DNA of 64,000 nucleotides from Mesorhizobium amorphae CCNWGS0123 (GCF_001686985.1 NZ_CP015318.1:1610001-1674000); one strand, 5' to 3'. Counted from the first letter of the stretch, positions 29,290 to 39,420 are shown. Notes: generated by a model not told the origin, from the letters alone. Numbers and translations are program-made.

Positions 29290-29387
29290 GGCAGCAAAAT
29301 GGCGTGCCGATCTCCACCTCCCTGTATGCAGAGGAGATGTCCGGCAGGACGAAGAAGGGTGATTTCTCGCATAGGCCTCGTTCGGGC

Positions 29388-30506
29388 CTACACCCGCATC
29401 GGCATCAGCACGTAAAGAGCGGTTTCGTCGGCCATGTCGTGGATCAGCGTCGGCGAGCCGGCATCCGCCAGCATAAATTTCGCTTCCGTGCCGGTCAATT
29501 GCGCGGCAACGTCGAGCAGATATTTGGCATTGAAGCCGATCTCGATCGGATCGGACGAATAGTCGGCCGCCAGTTCCTCGGTGGCGCTGCCCGAATCCGG
29601 ATTGTTGACCGCAAGCGTGACCTGGCCTTCGGCGATCGAAAGCTTCACCGCCCGGCCGCGCTCGGACGAAATGGTCGAGACGCGATCGACGGCGGCGGCG
29701 AAGGACTGGCGGTCGATGATCAGCTTCTTGTCATTGCCGGTCGGAATGACACGCTGGTAGTCGGGGAAGGTGCCGTCGATCAGCTTCGAGGTCAGAACGA
29801 CGCTGCCGATGGTGAAGCGGATCTTGGTGTCGGACAGTTCGGTGGTCACGGCCACGTCCGGGTCATCGACCAGCTTCTGCAGCTCGCTGACCGTCTTGCG
29901 CGGGATGATGATGCCGGGCATGCCCTCGGAGCCTGCCGGCGCGTCGATCTCGGCGCGCGCCAGGCGATGGCCGTCGGTGGCAACCGAGCGCAGCTTCAGC
30001 TTGCCGCCGGCCTCATGCGTGTGCAGATAGATGCCGTTCAAATAGTAGCGCGTCTCTTCGGTCGAGATGGCGAACTGGGTCTTCTCGATCAGGCCCTTCA
30101 AACCGACCGAATCGAGCCGGAAGATATGCGAGAAGGAGCCGGCCGAGAGTTCCGGGAAATCGGACTGCGGCAGGCATTGCAGGCGGAAGCTCGAACGGCC
30201 CGACGTCACCGTCATGGCGTTGCCGTCCTCGTCGGTCTTCAGCATCACCTCCGCCCCATCGGCGAGCTTGCGCACGATGTCATAGAGCAGATGCGCCGGA
30301 ACCGTCGTCGCCCCGCCGCGCTCGACCTTGGCGGGCGTGGCTTCGGTCACCTCGAGGTCGAGGTCGGTCGCCTTCATTTCAAGGCTGGCGCCTTCGGCGC
30401 TGAGCAGCACGTTGGACAGGATCGGTATGGTGTTGCGTCGTTCGACTACGCGGTGAACGTGGTTGAGCGACTTCAGGAGATTTGACCGTTCCAGGATAAC
30501 ACGCAT
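29388..30506 (-). CDS. dnaN: DNA polymerase III beta sliding clamp
   Basis: 372 residues of three similar clamp domains: MRVILERSNLLKSLNHVHRV at the start, AISTEETRYYLNGIYLH in the second domain, and the C-terminal YVLMPMRV that forms the edge of the protein-binding pocket. Cytoplasmic ring that tethers polymerases to DNA. Lies between dnaA and recF on the same strand. Confidence 0.97.
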   Translation of the reverse strand: MRVILERSNLLKSLNHVHRVVERRNTIPILSNVLLSAEGASLEMKATDLDLEVTEATPAKVERGGATTVPAHLLYDIVRKLADGAEVMLKTDEDGNAMTVTSGRSSFRLQCLPQSDFPELSAGSFSHIFRLDSVGLKGLIEKTQFAISTEETRYYLNGIYLHTHEAGGKLKLRSVATDGHRLARAEIDAPAGSEGMPGIIIPRKTVSELQKLVDDPDVAVTTELSDTKIRFTIGSVVLTSKLIDGTFPDYQRVIPTGNDKKLIIDRQSFAAAVDRVSTISSERGRAVKLSIAEGQVTLAVNNPDSGSATEELAADYSSDPIEIGFNAKYLLDVAAQLTGTEAKFMLADAGSPTLIHDMADETALYVLMPMRV

Positions 30507-30619
30507 GACGAAACAGGCTCGCTTGAATGGATGAGCGGGTCTCCGGCTGGCGGCGCCCCGCGAAAGGTCTGAACAGGCTCAGAATCTGCGTAAGCTGACA
30601 GGAAAAAGCCTGCAAACGC

Positions 30620-30657
30620 AAGCCCGCGCCACCGGTTCAGGCCGGTTACGCGGGCTT
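30620..30657 (-). terminator. Nested hairpin between dnaA and dnaN
   Basis: AAGCCCGCG (30620-30628) with CGCGGGCTT (30649-30657), and inside it ACCGG with CCGGT. Read on the minus strand it lies 49 bases after the dnaA stop, and a T-rich stretch (TTTTT near 30602-30606) follows about 14 bases later. Probably terminates or processes dnaA mRNA before dnaN. Confidence 0.6.
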
Positions 30658-30705
30658 TCTGGGGATAAAGCCGGCACGGCGCGCCAGCCGGCGTTTTCCA
30701 TGCGA

Positions 30706-32250
30706 TCAGGCCTGGTCGTTGATCAGCCTTCTCAGCAGTTCCAGTTCCTGCGCCAGCGTGTTGTCGTTGCCGGAAAGATCCTCGATCTTGCGCACGGCAT
30801 GCAGCACCGTGGTGTGGTCGCGCCCGCCGAAGCGCCGCCCGATCTCCGGCAGCGAACGCGGCGTCATCACCTTTGACAGGTACATGGCGACCTGCCGCGG
30901 CTTGACGATGGTGCGCGTGCGCCGATTGGACAGAAGCTCGGTCTTCGACACATTGTAGTGGCGCGCCACGATGCGCTGGATATCCTCGATGCGCACCCGC
31001 TTCGGCTCGCCCGAACGATAGATATGGCCGAGGATCTCGTCGATGCGGTCGATGCTGATCTGCGGTTCGAAGGATTGGCGGAACAACAGCTGGTTGAAGG
31101 CGCCTTCGAGTTCGCGCCCGCTGCCCGTCACCGTGCGGGCGACATGGTTGAGGATCTCCTCCGAAATGTCGAGCGAGGCGTCATCGACCTTGGCGGTGGC
31201 AAGACGCAGCTTGAGCATGCCGATCCGCATGGCGAAGTCGGGCGCCGACATTTCGAGCGCAACGCCGCCATTGAGACGGGAGCGCACACGGGGCTCCAGC
31301 GATTCCAGCTCCGATGGCGGCCGGTCGGCGGCAACCACCACCTGCTTGGCGCTGTCGAGCAGCATGTTGATCAGATGGCAGAATTCATGCTGGATCGACT
31401 TGCCCTGCAGGAACTGCATGTCGTCGATGATCAGGAGATCGATGTCGCGCAGCTGTTCCTTCAGCGTCAACGCGTTGTTGTCGCGGATGGCGGTGGCGAA
31501 GCGCCACATGAAATACTCGGCCGTCAAATAGACGACGCGCGACTTCGGATTGTGCCGCAGGGATTCGGCCGCGATCGCCTGCAAAAGGTGTGTCTTGCCT
31601 AGGCCGACCGTTGCATGAAGGAAGAGCGGATTGAAACGCACCGCGCTCGACTGCGATTCCGCAACAGCCTTGGCGGCGGCAAAAGCCACCCGGTTCGACG
31701 GCCCTTCGATGAAGGAGCCGAAAGTGTAGCGTGGGTCGAGCGGGGAACCCAACACATTGTGCCGGTATTCGGCTTCGATGGGCGTGCCCTGGCGAGGCGC
31801 CGGCGCCCGTTCCACCCTGCCGGGCCCCGCGGTGCCGGCTGCCAGCGTCGTCTGCGTCTGCCTGGTCATCTTGCGCGCCGGAACGGCCTCCGGCTCGACG
31901 CCGTTGCGTCCCTGGCGCGTGGCGGTGCGCACCACGATCTCGATCTTGAGGATTTCGGGATCTTCGTGCTTCCACAGCTCCGCGATAAGGTCGAGATAAT
32001 GGCCGTTGATCCAGGACCGCAGGAAGGCCGTCGGCACGGAAATGCGCACAATGCCGCGCGATGCTTCGGCAACCTTCATGCGGCCGAACCAGCTTGAATA
32101 GACTTCGACTCCGAGACGTGCCTTCAGCTGGGTCTTGACGCGCTCGAACTTCTGTTCCGCGTCGCTGGAAGCCGCCATGCTGTCCCCTCCGACAAATGTT
32201 GCTGGGAATGGGAGTTCGCTCGTTAGCTCCCTTTCGATGCCGCTCTGCAT
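30706..32250 (-). CDS. dnaA: Chromosomal replication initiator DnaA
   Basis: 514 residues. Domain I ([20 protein letters not shown]), a short linker, the AAA+ domain with Walker [14 protein letters not shown], Walker [14 protein letters not shown], and the DNA-binding domain with its signature [18 protein letters not shown] chose ATG 32250 ([10 protein letters not shown]) because AAGGA is eight bases upstream; an earlier GTG at 32343 would add an Arg-rich stretch unlike other DnaA proteins. In rhizobia the origin is usually near hemE, not dnaA, so no origin is assigned here. Confidence 0.97.
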   Translation of the reverse strand: MQSGIERELTSELPFPATFVGGDSMAASSDAEQKFERVKTQLKARLGVEVYSSWFGRMKVAEASRGIVRISVPTAFLRSWINGHYLDLIAELWKHEDPEILKIEIVVRTATRQGRNGVEPEAVPARKMTRQTQTTLAAGTAGPGRVERAPAPRQGTPIEAEYRHNVLGSPLDPRYTFGSFIEGPSNRVAFAAAKAVAESQSSAVRFNPLFLHATVGLGKTHLLQAIAAESLRHNPKSRVVYLTAEYFMWRFATAIRDNNALTLKEQLRDIDLLIIDDMQFLQGKSIQHEFCHLINMLLDSAKQVVVAADRPPSELESLEPRVRSRLNGGVALEMSAPDFAMRIGMLKLRLATAKVDDASLDISEEILNHVARTVTGSGRELEGAFNQLLFRQSFEPQISIDRIDEILGHIYRSGEPKRVRIEDIQRIVARHYNVSKTELLSNRRTRTIVKPRQVAMYLSKVMTPRSLPEIGRRFGGRDHTTVLHAVRKIEDLSGNDNTLAQELELLRRLINDQA

Positions 32251-33039
32251 GATCGAGTTCCTTGTCCTTTGTACCCTTTTTCCGCCGGGGATGCGCCTCC
32301 TGCATCCATGTTTCCGGCGACCGTATCTTCGTTGCGACACCACCGCCGCCGCCGGCAGGTGAATGTCGCCTCGTCACAAAGGGACCGGTGCCAGCTCTCG
32401 CAAGCCGGGCCGTCTCGACACCAGGGCAATACAATGCCATCCGGCGAAAACGCCGGCGCCATCGACCTGCCATGTACAGTTACGCCAGTCCCCTACCGCC
32501 TCGAAAAGACAAATCGAACCCGTTCGCGGAATTGATCCACGTCATGAATTCTGCCATTTTGTGCTGGCCAATTCAGGCTGGGTTGAGAGCCAAAAGCCCG
32601 TCCCTTCGATGGATGGACATTACCGAAATCGCTGTGGATAGGGCAAGGCCACGACTAACCAATTTTTAACGAATCTGGTTAGCGGAGACGGGTTCGGAGC
32701 AGATGCCGCAACGGCACATTTTGATAAAGCCATTGTGATTCAAACCCTTTTCCGGCGAATATGAAAATGGCCACCCGACGCGAAATTTTCTGAAATAATT
32801 CTCTTGACAGCAACTTGTCCCCCATCGCCCGGACGCGATGTGAACAAGCTGTGGATCACCATCTGTAACTATTTGAAAAATATATGGAATTTGTGTCAGC
32901 CCGAATTATCGACCCTGCCACTTTCGGCATAACCGGGTATCAGCGCGCATGTATATGCCGGCAAAGCTTTCCGGACTTTGAAATCCAAGCCAGACGCGCT
33001 TTGCGGGCGTTCTTTTTAAGTACTTGCCGGCAAACGAAA
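32251..33039. promoter_or_regulatory. Long dnaA-rpsT intergenic region with DnaA-, CtrA- and CcrM-like sites
   Basis: No supported gene here. The half nearer rpsT is clearly AT-richer. It holds TGTGGATAG (32633-32641) and TGTGGATCA (32850-32858), close to the DnaA box complement TGTGGATAA; CTAA-N7-TTAA (32655-32669), one mismatch from the CtrA consensus; and GANTC sites for the CcrM methylase (for example GAATC 32671-32675). These are the controls expected for a cell-cycle-regulated dnaA promoter in alphaproteobacteria. No clear -35/-10 pair was found. Confidence 0.5.
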
Positions 33040-33064
33040 AAACCCGGCGCGATGCGCCGGGTTT
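33040..33064 (-). terminator. Intrinsic terminator of rpsT
   Basis: Perfect 11-bp stem AAACCCGGCGC (33040-33050) / GCGCCGGGTTT (33054-33064) with a 3-base loop; on the minus strand the stem runs into a TTTTTT tract (33042 down to 33037). About 30 bases after the rpsT stop. Confidence 0.9.
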
Positions 33065-33093
33065 GAACAAGCCAAGTTTAGTTAAATGTAATA

Positions 33094-33360
33094 TTAGGCC
33101 GACAGCACCTTGAGGCGGTGGGCCAGGCGCGACACCTTGCGGGATGCCGTATTCTTGTGCAGCACGCCCTTGGTCGCGGCGCGCATCAATTCCGGCTCGG
33201 CGGCCTTGAACGCGGCAAGTGCCGCGGTCTTGTCGCCGGCGGCCAGCGCCTCTTCGACCTGCCGGACATAGGTGCGGACACGCGAGCGGCGGTTCTTGTT
33301 GATCGCTGCGCGGCGGGCGATCTTGCGCGTTGCCTTTTTGGCCGAGGAGGTATTGGCCAT
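33094..33360 (-). CDS. rpsT: 30S ribosomal protein S20
   Basis: 88 residues, family length, strongly basic: [39 protein letters not shown] and the C-terminal [20 protein letters not shown] 33360 has GAGGAGG-like AGGAGGTATTGG upstream. Adjacent to dnaA as in most alphaproteobacteria. Confidence 0.97.
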   Translation of the reverse strand: MANTSSAKKATRKIARRAAINKNRRSRVRTYVRQVEEALAAGDKTAALAAFKAAEPELMRAATKGVLHKNTASRKVSRLAHRLKVLSA

Positions 33361-33507
33361 GATGCCTCTCTTCTGATCTGGTGGGCGCATGCGGGATGCC
33401 GCAGGGCGCAAAAAACAAACGGGCAGCCAAAGGCCGCCTCGGTTGGAGCGGCTTATAGTTCAGCTTTTCCGGCGCGTCAACGCCGCTTGGCCTTCTTTTT
33501 GGCCCGC

Positions 33508-34281
33508 TTAGCGGTTGGTGAAATTTGGCTTCCGCTTCTCGGCAAAGGCGGCCATGCCTTCCTTCTGGTCGTCCAGCGCAAACAGCGAGTGAAACAGGCG
33601 CCGTTCGAAGCGAAGCCCTTCGGCAAGCGTTGTCTCATAGGCGCGGTTGACCGCCTCCTTGGTCATCATCACCGACGGCAGCGAAAACTCGGCGATCTTG
33701 CCCGCAGCCTTCAGTGCTTCCTCGACCTGGTCGCCGGCGGGCACGACGCGCGATACCAGCCCGCAGCGCTCGGCCTCCGCCGCATCCATCATCCGCCCGG
33801 TAAGGCACATGTCCATGGCCTTCGACTTGCCGACGAAGCGGGTCAGCCGCTGCGATCCGCCCATGCCGGGCATGACGCCGAGCGTGATTTCGGGCTGGCC
33901 GAACCTGGCATTGTCGGCCGCGATGATGAAATCGCACATCATTGCCAGTTCGCAACCGCCGCCAAGCGCATAGCCGGCAACCGCGGCAATGACAGGCTTT
34001 CGCGTGCGCGCGAGTTCTTCCCAGCCGACGAAGAAGTCCTGCACATAGGCGTCGACGAACGTGATTGCCTGCATTTCCTTGATGTCGGCGCCCGCCGCAA
34101 AGGCCTTCTCGGAACCGGTGATGACCATGGCGCCAATCGTGGCATCGGTGCCAAACCCGTTCACAGCCGCCACCACCTCCGCCATGACCTGGGAGTTCAG
34201 CGCGTTGAGCGCCTTGGGTCGGTTCAGCATGATCAGCCCGACCTTGCCGCGCGTTTCCACGATGATGGTTTCATAGGCCAT
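33508..34281 (-). CDS. Enoyl-CoA hydratase
   Basis: 257 residues of the crotonase fold. Oxyanion-hole segments [13 protein letters not shown] (about 60-72) and [15 protein letters not shown] (about 103-117), and the Glu pair at [19 protein letters not shown] are all typical of a 2-enoyl-CoA hydratase rather than a dehydrogenase-fused form. Fatty-acid beta-oxidation, cytoplasm. Start ATG 34281 with GGAGGCGAAGCC upstream. Lies next to mutM, a usual rhizobial neighbour. Confidence 0.92.
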   Translation of the reverse strand: MAYETIIVETRGKVGLIMLNRPKALNALNSQVMAEVVAAVNGFGTDATIGAMVITGSEKAFAAGADIKEMQAITFVDAYVQDFFVGWEELARTRKPVIAAVAGYALGGGCELAMMCDFIIAADNARFGQPEITLGVMPGMGGSQRLTRFVGKSKAMDMCLTGRMMDAAEAERCGLVSRVVPAGDQVEEALKAAGKIAEFSLPSVMMTKEAVNRAYETTLAEGLRFERRLFHSLFALDDQKEGMAAFAEKRKPNFTNR

Positions 34282-34327
34282 GGCTTCGCCTCCTCGTTCC
34301 GGCCGATCGATGTTGACTGGTCCTAGC

Positions 34328-35218
34328 TTACCGCTGACAGGTCCGGCAATAGAAGGTCGAGCGCCCGCTTTGCACGATGCGCTCGATTTGGCCGCCGCAG
34401 CCGGGCGTTGAGCATGGTTCGCCTTCCCGGTCGTAGACCGCGAACGAATGCTGGAAATAGCCCAGCGAGCCGTCCGTCCGCACATAGTCGCGCAGCGACG
34501 ATCCGCCGGCGGCGATTGCATCGGCGATGACTGAACGGATCGCCCCGGCCAGGCGTTCGCTCTGCCCCGCCGCCTTCTTTCCAGCCTTGGCGATCGTGCC
34601 AGATTCACGCAGCGGCGACAGGCCGGCTCGCCACAGCGCCTCCGACACATAGATATTGCCAAGTCCTGCGATCAGACGCTGGTCGAGAAGCGCTGCCTTC
34701 AACGGCGATCGGCGGCCTTCGAGCAGCGAGGCGAGCAGAACGCCGTCCAGCGTATTGCCGGTCGGCTCGACGCCCAGCCCGGCCAGCATCGGATGCGTGT
34801 CGGGCGTCCCTTCGGCAAACAGCATGAAGCCGAAGCGGCGCGGGTCGTTGAAGATCACGCGCGAGCGGGCGCCTTCGGCGGAGACCACATCGAACACGAC
34901 ATGATCGTGCGCAGCGCTTTTCGAACGCTCGTGATGGAATACACCCGGGATATCGCTGCCATCTGATGTCTCGATGCGGAACGAACCCGACATGCCGAGA
35001 TGGCAGATCAGCACCGGCCCACCATCGATATGCATGGTGAGATATTTGGCCCGCCGGCCTAGGGCGGTGATGGTCTTGCCGGTCAGCCGCGCGGAGAAAT
35101 CCTTGGGAAACGGGAACCTGAGATCGGGCCGGCGCGCCTCGACGCGGACGAGGCGGGCGCCTTCCAGAACCGGTTGCAGGCCGCGCCGGACCGTCTCGAC
35201 CTCAGGCAATTCGGGCAT
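34328..35218 (-). CDS. mutM: Formamidopyrimidine-DNA glycosylase
   Basis: Removes oxidised purines (8-oxoguanine, FaPy). 296 residues. Begins [14 protein letters not shown], where Pro2 is the catalytic amine and Glu3 an acid; Lys in [15 protein letters not shown] and the helix-two-turn-helix [11 protein letters not shown] follow; the C-terminal zinc finger has four cysteines (CSTPGCGG and CRTCQR). Starts inside the end of deoB, overlapping by 17 bases. Confidence 0.96.
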   Translation of the reverse strand: MPELPEVETVRRGLQPVLEGARLVRVEARRPDLRFPFPKDFSARLTGKTITALGRRAKYLTMHIDGGPVLICHLGMSGSFRIETSDGSDIPGVFHHERSKSAAHDHVVFDVVSAEGARSRVIFNDPRRFGFMLFAEGTPDTHPMLAGLGVEPTGNTLDGVLLASLLEGRRSPLKAALLDQRLIAGLGNIYVSEALWRAGLSPLRESGTIAKAGKKAAGQSERLAGAIRSVIADAIAAGGSSLRDYVRTDGSLGYFQHSFAVYDREGEPCSTPGCGGQIERIVQSGRSTFYCRTCQR

Positions 35219-36449
35219 GGCCGCCTATCGTCGCATAGAAAGAAGTGCCGTGACGGCCACGCGCCAGCCCGAGATGTTCGGCGACGGTTTCGCCGATGTC
35301 GGCGAAGGTCGCTCTGAGCCCGATATTGCCCCCTGTGAGCCCCTGTCCGACGCCGATCACCGGAATGCGTTCGCGCGTGTGGTCGGTGCCGCGCCATGTC
35401 GGGTCGTTGCCGTGGTCGGCGGTGAGGAAGAGCAGGTCGCCCTGCTTCAGTTTGGCAAGCGCCTCTGGCAGGCGAAGGTCGAAGGCTTCGAGTGCTGCCG
35501 CATAGCCGGCGACGTCGCGGCGATGACCGAACTCGGTGTCGAAATCGACGAAATTGGCAAACACCAGATCACCGTCGCCAGCGTCGTCCATCGCACCCAG
35601 CGCCTTGTCGAACATCGCCATGTTGCCGGCGGCCTTGCGCACTTCGGAGATGCCGCGATGCGCGAAGATGTCGCCGATCTTGCCGACCGCGAAGACCTTG
35701 CTTCCGCGTTGCGTCAGCCGGTCGAGCAGCGTTGGTTCCGGCGGCGGCACCGCATAGTCGCGGCGGTTGTAGGTGCGCTCGAAGGTAGCGACGGTTTCCC
35801 CGACAAAAGGCCGTGCGATCACCCGGCCGATGTTCAGCGGATCGACCAGCCCGCGCACGGTCTTGCAGAACGCGTAGAGCCGCTCCAGTCCGAAATGCGC
35901 TTCGTGCGCGGCGATCTGCAGGACGGAGTCGACCGAAGTGTAGCAGATCGGCTTGCCGGAGCGGATATGCTCCTCGCCGAACCGCTCGATGATTTCGATT
36001 CCCGCCGCATGGCAATCGCCCAAAATGCCGGGCACCTTTCCTTCCCGGATCATCGCCTCGGTCAGGGCCGCCGGAAATGCCGGCACCGTCTGAGGAAAAT
36101 AGCCCCAGTCGAAGCGCACCGGAAGGCCGGCGATTTCCCAATGACCCGAGGGCGTGTCCTTGCCGCTCGAGACCTCCTGCGCCGCGCCATGAATGGCCGT
36201 GGCAAGCGGGATCTTGCTGCCGTCGAATCGAAAACCGGTCGCGGTTTCCGCCGCGCGGTCGAGACCGAGCGAGACCATGTTCGGCACCGCGAGCGGCCCC
36301 TTGCGCAGGCCTTCGCGATCCGCGTGGCCTTGCGCGCAGGCCAGGGCGATGTGCCCGAACGTATCGGCGCCGGCATCGCCATAGCGCTCGGCATCGGCGG
36401 CGCCGCCGATGCCGAAGGAATCGAGAACGAATAGGAAAGCGCGTGCCAT
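35202..36449 (-). CDS. deoB: Phosphopentomutase
   Basis: Interconverts ribose/deoxyribose 1- and 5-phosphates in nucleoside salvage. 415 residues, alkaline-phosphatase-like metal fold: [12 protein letters not shown] and GADTFGHIA at the N-terminus (metal Asp and nucleophilic Thr), [25 protein letters not shown] and the C-terminal [22 protein letters not shown] 36449 was chosen over upstream in-frame starts because [16 protein letters not shown] is the family N-terminus. Confidence 0.95.
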   Translation of the reverse strand: MARAFLFVLDSFGIGGAADAERYGDAGADTFGHIALACAQGHADREGLRKGPLAVPNMVSLGLDRAAETATGFRFDGSKIPLATAIHGAAQEVSSGKDTPSGHWEIAGLPVRFDWGYFPQTVPAFPAALTEAMIREGKVPGILGDCHAAGIEIIERFGEEHIRSGKPICYTSVDSVLQIAAHEAHFGLERLYAFCKTVRGLVDPLNIGRVIARPFVGETVATFERTYNRRDYAVPPPEPTLLDRLTQRGSKVFAVGKIGDIFAHRGISEVRKAAGNMAMFDKALGAMDDAGDGDLVFANFVDFDTEFGHRRDVAGYAAALEAFDLRLPEALAKLKQGDLLFLTADHGNDPTWRGTDHTRERIPVIGVGQGLTGGNIGLRATFADIGETVAEHLGLARGRHGTSFYATIGGHARIA

Positions 36450-36583
36450 CGAATGGGATCGTGTTGCCTGTCTGCGGTCCCAGACATAGGGTTCCACATC
36501 GCCATTGGCAATTCGGAAACCAAACGGCAACGGCTTGGACGCGATAGTCGGGCGAGACCGGACGGCGAAGCGGCAGGGCAGGG

Positions 36584-37573
36584 ATGAGACATGGTGGCGC
36601 ATTTTCGGCGAGGCCCGCCTTGAAGGCATGCGTGGCCGCGTTTGCGTTGCTGGCCGCATCATGGCCGAACGCGGCGCATGCTGACTGGCGCGACGACATC
36701 GGCACGTTCCGCATCGGCATCGTCGCCGAACCCGGGGCCGGCAACACCGTTCCGGGCCTGGCGCTGCTGACGGACGCCTACACCAAGGCGCTCGGCATGA
36801 AGGTGGAATTTGTCGTCGCCCGCGACTACGCGGCGCTGATCGAGGCGCAGGCAAGCGGCCGGATCGAATACGCGGTCTATTCGGCGACGGCCTACGCCAC
36901 TGCCGCGCAACGCTGCGGCTGCGTCGAACCTCTCGTGGCGCCGGTCGATGAAGACGGCGCCATCGGCATCCGCTCCGTCCTCGTGACGCGCGACGGCAAG
37001 GTTCCGGATCTTGCCGCCATGGCGACGCACCGGATCGCGATCGCGCCTTCCGACAGCATCGGCGGTTCTCTGTTGCCGTTAGCCGGGCTCAAGGCGGATG
37101 GCGTCGAGCTCAGCGAGGATGCGCCATATCTGGTGCGCGCCGCCTCGGCCGCCGCGGCCGAAACGATGCTCATCGACGGCCAGGCCGATGCCCTGTTCGG
37201 TTGGGTGGAAGCTATGGCGGACGGCCAGCCCGCGACGCCGGACGGCCAATCGGCGGTCCCGGACGGCCAACTGGCTGACCCAGGCGGCACCGTGGCGAGG
37301 CTTGAAGCGGCGGGTCTTTCGAAGAGCGAACTTCAGGTCGTATGGACGTCCGGCTTGCTCAGATACGGCCCGCATGCCGTCCGCAGCGATCTCGACCCCG
37401 AGGCCAAGCGCCGGCTCGCCGTTTTCCTCACCAACCTCAAGTCGATGACGCCTGATGTCTACGATCTGCTTGAGGCGGCGCACTCCGGCGGGTTCGCCGT
37501 TGCCTCTTCGAAGGACTATGCGATGGCTGCGGCCATCGTCCAGTTTGTGTCAGGCAAGAACGGCCAGCAATGA
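36584..37573 (+). CDS. Exported PhnD-like phosphate/phosphonate-binding protein
   Basis: 329 residues. Signal peptide in the first about 33 residues ([21 protein letters not shown]), then a periplasmic type II binding fold like Phn[53 protein letters not shown]. No permease or ATPase gene is adjacent, so the transporter or sensor partner is unknown. Between residues about 213 and 233 are three tandem 7-residue repeats of DGQ-x-A-x-P (37220-37282), an unusual insert. Divergent from deoB. Confidence 0.78.
   Translation: MRHGGAFSARPALKACVAAFALLAASWPNAAHADWRDDIGTFRIGIVAEPGAGNTVPGLALLTDAYTKALGMKVEFVVARDYAALIEAQASGRIEYAVYSATAYATAAQRCGCVEPLVAPVDEDGAIGIRSVLVTRDGKVPDLAAMATHRIAIAPSDSIGGSLLPLAGLKADGVELSEDAPYLVRAASAAAAETMLIDGQADALFGWVEAMADGQPATPDGQSAVPDGQLADPGGTVARLEAAGLSKSELQVVWTSGLLRYGPHAVRSDLDPEAKRRLAVFLTNLKSMTPDVYDLLEAAHSGGFAVASSKDYAMAAAIVQFVSGKNGQQ
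37220..37282 (+). repeat. Three tandem 21-base coding repeats
   Basis: GACGGCCAG/GACGGCCAA begins each unit at 37220, 37241 and 37262; each unit encodes DGQ-x-A-x-P and keeps the frame. Likely a replication-slippage expansion in a surface loop of the PhnD-like protein. Confidence 0.75.
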
Positions 37574-37597
37574 TCCTTGGCGCCCGACCGCGCCCAC

Positions 37598-38218
37598 TCA
37601 GCAGTCGCCGCAGGGGATCGTCGTGCTGCGGCGGGGGCGCAGGTAATAGGTCTCGCCCATCGATATCTTGTTGAAGGCCGAGGTCAACCCAAGACGCTGC
37701 TGACCGTCCGCCGACCAGGTGATGACCGGCTCGTAGGCAAGATCGCTTTCGACACGAATAAGAAAAGTGCCTGCAACCTTCAGCGTGGCGGGAACCGTGG
37801 TGGTGGTGCCCTTGGTGGCATCGACGTCCGGGGTGCCATCGACGAGCTTGCGCGACCACACGACCTTCACCGTCGGCGTCGCATCCGTCGAGACCTCTAT
37901 CGCTGTGATGACGATCTTCGGGGTCGAGCGATTATAGGGCTGCAAGGTTGTTGTGCCGATCTGCATGATCGCATCGAGCTCTGCCTTGGTGATCGTATTC
38001 TGCTGCGTGACGAGGTCCGCCACCATGCTGCCGATGCGACTGACCTTCTTGCTGGTCTCGATGGCCTGCGAAGCCTCCATGGTCACGAAATACATGACGA
38101 GCAGGACAGGCACGATGAAGGCGAACTCGATGGCCGCGACGCCGCGGCGATCAGCGCAAAACCGCATCGCTCTCGTCCAGACTGCTGAAATCCCCCGGTG
38201 TGCCCCCGCACGAAACAT
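37598..38218 (-). CDS. TadE/TadG-like minor pseudopilin
   Basis: 206 residues. The N-terminus RRGVAAIEFAFIVPVLLVMY is a TadE-type class IV prepilin: cleavage after Gly would leave Glu at +5, and one membrane helix follows. The rest is a periplasmic beta-rich domain ending in two cysteines (IPCGDC). Expected to be processed by the nearby prepilin peptidase CpaA and to sit in the Flp pilus base. Start 38218 has GGGGGTAAAGGC upstream; a start nine codons earlier is possible. Confidence 0.82.
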   Translation of the reverse strand: MFRAGAHRGISAVWTRAMRFCADRRGVAAIEFAFIVPVLLVMYFVTMEASQAIETSKKVSRIGSMVADLVTQQNTITKAELDAIMQIGTTTLQPYNRSTPKIVITAIEVSTDATPTVKVVWSRKLVDGTPDVDATKGTTTTVPATLKVAGTFLIRVESDLAYEPVITWSADGQQRLGLTSAFNKISMGETYYLRPRRSTTIPCGDC

Positions 38219-38255
38219 GCCTTTACCCCCGTTTTGCCAAAGCAAGCCTGCAATC

Positions 38256-38846
38256 TCAGTTGTCGAACGGCTCGTTCTGCCAGGTCACCGATGCGAAATG
38301 CAGCGTGTTACCGTCCTTGAGATTGGCCATCGACTTGGCCATGAAATCGGTCATGACAGGCCATTTGTAGAACACCCGCAGCATGTTCCTCGATTCCGCC
38401 AGGCCGGGAGTGACGGCGAAGCTCGTTGCATTCGTGCCGTGCTTCAGAACGATCTCGCCGTCCACGATCCTGAAGCTCGCCGTGGCGGCGTCGGCAAAGG
38501 TCGGATACTCGCGCAGGTCCACCAGCAGTCCCGGGCAGGTCTTGGCGACCATAATCTCAAGCCTGCTGCAGATGAGGTCCCGCAACTTGGTCCCGGCTAC
38601 ATCGGCCGGCCTCAACTGGCCGGTGCGCAGCTGTCGGGCGACGTCGTCCGTGGCGTTGGCCATCACTTCCTGTCCGGCAAACGAGATGCAGCTCTCGAGG
38701 ATGGCAAAGACGAGAAGGGCGAACGGCAGGGCAAGCATGGCAAATTCTATCGCCGTGCTGCCGCGCTTGTCGCCAAGGAAACGGGAGCGGAACCATGGCC
38801 GCCTGGTGCTGCGATTGCCGTCTTCGGGTGCCGGATCCCTGCTCAT
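38256..38846 (-). CDS. TadE-like minor pseudopilin
   Basis: 196 residues. Prepilin motif KRGSTAIEFAMLALPFALL, again with Glu at +5 after the cleavage Gly, followed by a membrane helix and a domain of about 140 residues with paired cysteines (LICSRL, KTCPG). ATG 38846 has AGGAA at good spacing; a GTG at 38885 lacks one. The second TadE-like gene starts 37 bases further on, so the two are likely one transcript. Confidence 0.85.
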   Translation of the reverse strand: MSRDPAPEDGNRSTRRPWFRSRFLGDKRGSTAIEFAMLALPFALLVFAILESCISFAGQEVMANATDDVARQLRTGQLRPADVAGTKLRDLICSRLEIMVAKTCPGLLVDLREYPTFADAATASFRIVDGEIVLKHGTNATSFAVTPGLAESRNMLRVFYKWPVMTDFMAKSMANLKDGNTLHFASVTWQNEPFDN

Positions 38847-38943
38847 GTCCGTTCCTGCCGATGCTTGTGCGGTGTCGGCGGCCACATTAGGGATGACCCA
38901 TTGAAACCCGGTTTGGATGACCGCTAAATTCGTCGAGCCGGCC

Positions 38944-38958
38944 TTAACTGCCTGCTAA
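38944..38958 (-). promoter_or_regulatory. CtrA-like site upstream of the TadE-like genes
   Basis: TTAA-CTGCCTG-CTAA, one mismatch from the CtrA consensus TTAA-N7-TTAA, lies about 100 bases before the 38846 start codon in a non-coding gap. Unverified; interest rises because three similar sites occur at the other pilus promoters. Confidence 0.35.
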
Positions 38959-38997
38959 CCGTGGCGGCCGTCGCGCAATCTGCCGACGCCGGGACGC

Positions 38998-39420
38998 TCA
39001 GTGGCCGGCGCTCATCTCGGCTTCCGAGGCCTTCTCGCTGTCGCTCTTGTAGGAGCTTTCGCAATAGGGCGTGCAGGACATGGTCTGGATTTCGGAGCGC
39101 CTGTAGATTCTGACCGAGGACGCATCCTGCCGCACGACCGTGACCTGTTCGTCGATGATCGGGCTGCCGTCCTGGTCGAGGACAACCAGGTTGGTGACGC
39201 CAAATCCCTTGCCGGTCAGAACGATTGTCGATGCATCCTGAACGGCGGCATCGGCGATCGCTGGATTGCCGACGACGATGGTGTCGGCGGCGCGCGACAA
39301 TTTGACGATCTTCGCCTGGTTCATCGTGACTTCGATACCGGATCCGGCCCTGGCCGGCATGACGAAGGCAGATGCGGCGAGAAGCGCGGCAGCTGCGAAT
39401 GACGATCTCGACCCGGTCAT
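38998..39420 (-). CDS. Short pilus-assembly protein with CpaC N-terminal domain
   Basis: 140 residues: a signal peptide (FAAAALLAASAFVMPARA) then the T2SSN/pilus-assembly N-terminal domain that begins secretins, with NQAKIVKLSRAADTIVVGNP and GKGFGVTNLVVLDQDG matching the N-terminal part of the CpaC secretin encoded nearby (residues about 40-120 there). It lacks the secretin barrel and ends in a polar tail with two cysteines. Possibly an outer-membrane or periplasmic accessory of the Tad secretin. Minus strand, divergent from flp. Confidence 0.8.
   Translation of the reverse strand: MTGSRSSFAAAALLAASAFVMPARAGSGIEVTMNQAKIVKLSRAADTIVVGNPAIADAAVQDASTIVLTGKGFGVTNLVVLDQDGSPIIDEQVTVVRQDASSVRIYRRSEIQTMSCTPYCESSYKSDSEKASEAEMSAGH

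Noticed and set aside
30706..32343. Longer DnaA start at 32343
   Set aside because: The extra residues are Arg-rich and unlike DnaA, while ATG 32250 has AAGGA at proper spacing.
32251..33039. Chromosomal origin of replication beside dnaA
   Set aside because: Only two imperfect DnaA-like boxes, no cluster; rhizobial origins are usually near hemE, so only regulatory sites are claimed.
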